6,465 bases of DNA from Terriglobales bacterium (lineage in GTDB: Bacteria; Acidobacteriota; Terriglobia; Terriglobales; Gp1-AA117). The notes beneath the pieces were generated by a model, which did not search any database, was not told where the DNA came from, and was given only the letters and a program-made list of their open reading frames with translations. Location: contig JASLFF010000170.1 in NCBI GenBank assembly GCA_030150795.1, positions 1 to 6,465 on the forward strand. The letters are read 5' to 3'. Positions 5,572 through 6,465 of the stretch are shown in pieces (the stretch's first letter is position 1; each line of letters opens with the position of its first letter). The position numbers were made by a program, and so were the translations under genes.

Positions 5572-6465
5572 CTAGTCGCCGAAAACTTCTTCCTTCTTTT
5601 CCTGCTGCAATTCTGCTTTCGGAGCAGCGGGAGCGATAGCGGCCAGCGGAATGAACCCGCCTTGCGGCTCAGGCTTGGGTTCTTTCAGGATGTGCTCGCG
5701 ATAAAGCGCTTCCATCCGGGCATCCTCTGCGCTTTTCTTCAGCTTGCTGTCCCGCGCGCGGAGCTTTTCTTCACGAGCAGTCTTAGCAATGCCCAGATCG
5801 TCCAGCGTGGTGTTGCGCCCCGCGTGCACGTGCTCTTCATTCAGGTTCAGCTTGTGCGCGCTCTGGTTCAGCCCCACGGCCTTGCCGCCGGCAAAGATTT
5901 CATGGCGTCCGTGCTCTTCATACCACTTGGTAAGCGTGGCCGTCATGTGCATCTTCTCAATGATGTTGCGCCAGCCGACACCGGTGTTATAGGCGCAGAA
6001 GCTGATCTCGCCTTCCTGCGTGGCGTAAGGAATGATGCACTGCTCGGTGCGTCGGAAGTCGTAGTTGTAAAGGTCCTGGAACCACATTCCAGCGATGAAC
6101 AGGAAGTTCCAGCGATCAGTGCGGCGCTTCTTGATATCTTCAATCGTGCGCTCGCCATCGACCTTGCCGTACTTTTCGTCGGCTTTCTTGGTCGCGCCGA
6201 ATGTCTTGTCGAATTTGCGGAGAAGGTCGATCAGTTTGAAGTGCTTGGGGGCCTGGAACGGATCATAATTGCGCGCCAGAGCCAGGGCCATTCCGAAGAC
6301 CGAGAGGAACCGTCCGCGGCCGGCATCATTCACTTTGGCCACGTCCTGCGCAATGCGATCGCCATTCAGGAACGCCGTCACGGGAACTGCTTCCTTGGTT
6401 TCTTTGTCGATCATCACTGCCATGCCGACGCCGCAGTTCGGGTGGCATACGCAGCTAAGTTGCCC
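5572..6465 (-). CDS. Tes-like radical SAM protein, C-terminal part (runs off right edge)
   Basis: The C-terminal 297 residues of a protein whose frame is open to the right edge. The Met at 6423 is internal, because coding continues upstream with LSCVCHPNCGVGM. The fragment matches my recollection of the archaeal tetraether lipid synthase (Tes) family. It has a CVCHPNCGVG cysteine cluster (residues 5-14) followed by VPVTAFLNGD, and a downstream segment LYNYDFRRTEQC...GEISFCAYNTGVGWR (132-166) with Cys143 and Cys157. Such cysteines hold auxiliary iron-sulfur clusters or mononuclear iron in Tes. The radical SAM CxxxCxxC site would lie upstream of the window. Residues 214-297 are a charged tail (EEKLRARDSKLKKSAEDAR, then Pro/Lys/Glu-rich) beyond the usual core. 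Tes couples lipid tails at their methyl ends by radical C-C bond formation. In acidobacteria a homolog would fit iso-diabolic acid or branched tetraether lipids. Another radical SAM subfamily remains possible. Confidence 0.65.
   Translation of the reverse strand, partial: GQLSCVCHPNCGVGMAVMIDKETKEAVPVTAFLNGDRIAQDVAKVNDAGRGRFLSVFGMALALARNYDPFQAPKHFKLIDLLRKFDKTFGATKKADEKYGKVDGERTIEDIKKRRTDRWNFLFIAGMWFQDLYNYDFRRTEQCIIPYATQEGEISFCAYNTGVGWRNIIEKMHMTATLTKWYEEHGRHEIFAGGKAVGLNQSAHKLNLNEEHVHAGRNTTLDDLGIAKTAREEKLRARDSKLKKSAEDARMEALYREHILKEPKPEPQGGFIPLAAIAPAAPKAELQQEKKEEVFGD

Noticed and set aside
5262..5639. A 125-codon plus-strand frame with TTKDTKKHKG and LCLFVSFV
   Set aside because: These strings are translations of the two inverted-repeat arms. 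The frame is antisense to the lipoprotein and the Tes-like gene.

Overview
The window reads as a chromosomal fragment of a soil-type bacterium, most likely an acidobacterium (Acidobacteriota, Koribacter/Terriglobales-like). Three things suggest this. The minor-pilin cluster ends in a secreted protein carrying an 'SLGDLAKQNRQ...KVLTNDD' segment, which I associate with acidobacterial secreted proteins. A radical SAM protein of the tetraether-lipid-synthase type lies next to it. A CACAAAGG/ACACGAAG inverted repeat of a kind common in such genomes is also present. The assignment comes from recall and cannot be checked here. All real genes lie on the minus strand, so the genes below are given in transcription order, from high to low coordinates.

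>6465-5572: the C-terminal ~297 residues of a radical SAM enzyme that resembles Tes (tetraether lipid synthase); its N-terminal part is outside the window. 5510-5571: a short gap with a small GC hairpin. 5428-4946: a small NTF2-like predicted lipoprotein. Its signal-peptide core is encoded by one arm of an inverted repeat at 5364-5506, and the other arm lies just upstream. 4945-4561: about 385 bp with no recognisable gene, holding a weak sigma-54-type promoter candidate and probably acting as the leader of the operon below.

4560-502: a tight five-gene operon with gaps of 7-14 bp. It encodes four type IV pilus minor pilins/pseudopilins in the order GspH/FimT-like, PilV-like, PilW-like and a large PilX-like protein (541 aa), followed by a secreted coiled-coil protein. 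A perfect 9-bp stem with a T-tract (456-482) terminates it. The GspH, PilV and PilW members have a prepilin peptidase site and Glu at mature position 5. PilX lacks that Glu, as expected for a tip-type pilin. The four pilins probably form a priming/tip complex for a type IV pilus. No PilY1 adhesin is encoded within or directly after the set. The PilX carries a long Cys-rich region and a Gly-rich beta-repeat-like C-terminal region instead, and PilW contains a textbook EF-hand-type calcium loop.

405-<1: the N-terminal 135 codons of mutY (adenine DNA glycosylase), reading off the left edge and separated from the pilin operon by the terminator.

The points most worth following up are the repeat-derived signal peptide, the Tes-like enzyme, the calcium loop in PilW and the PilY1-less minor-pilin set with a terminal coiled-coil protein.
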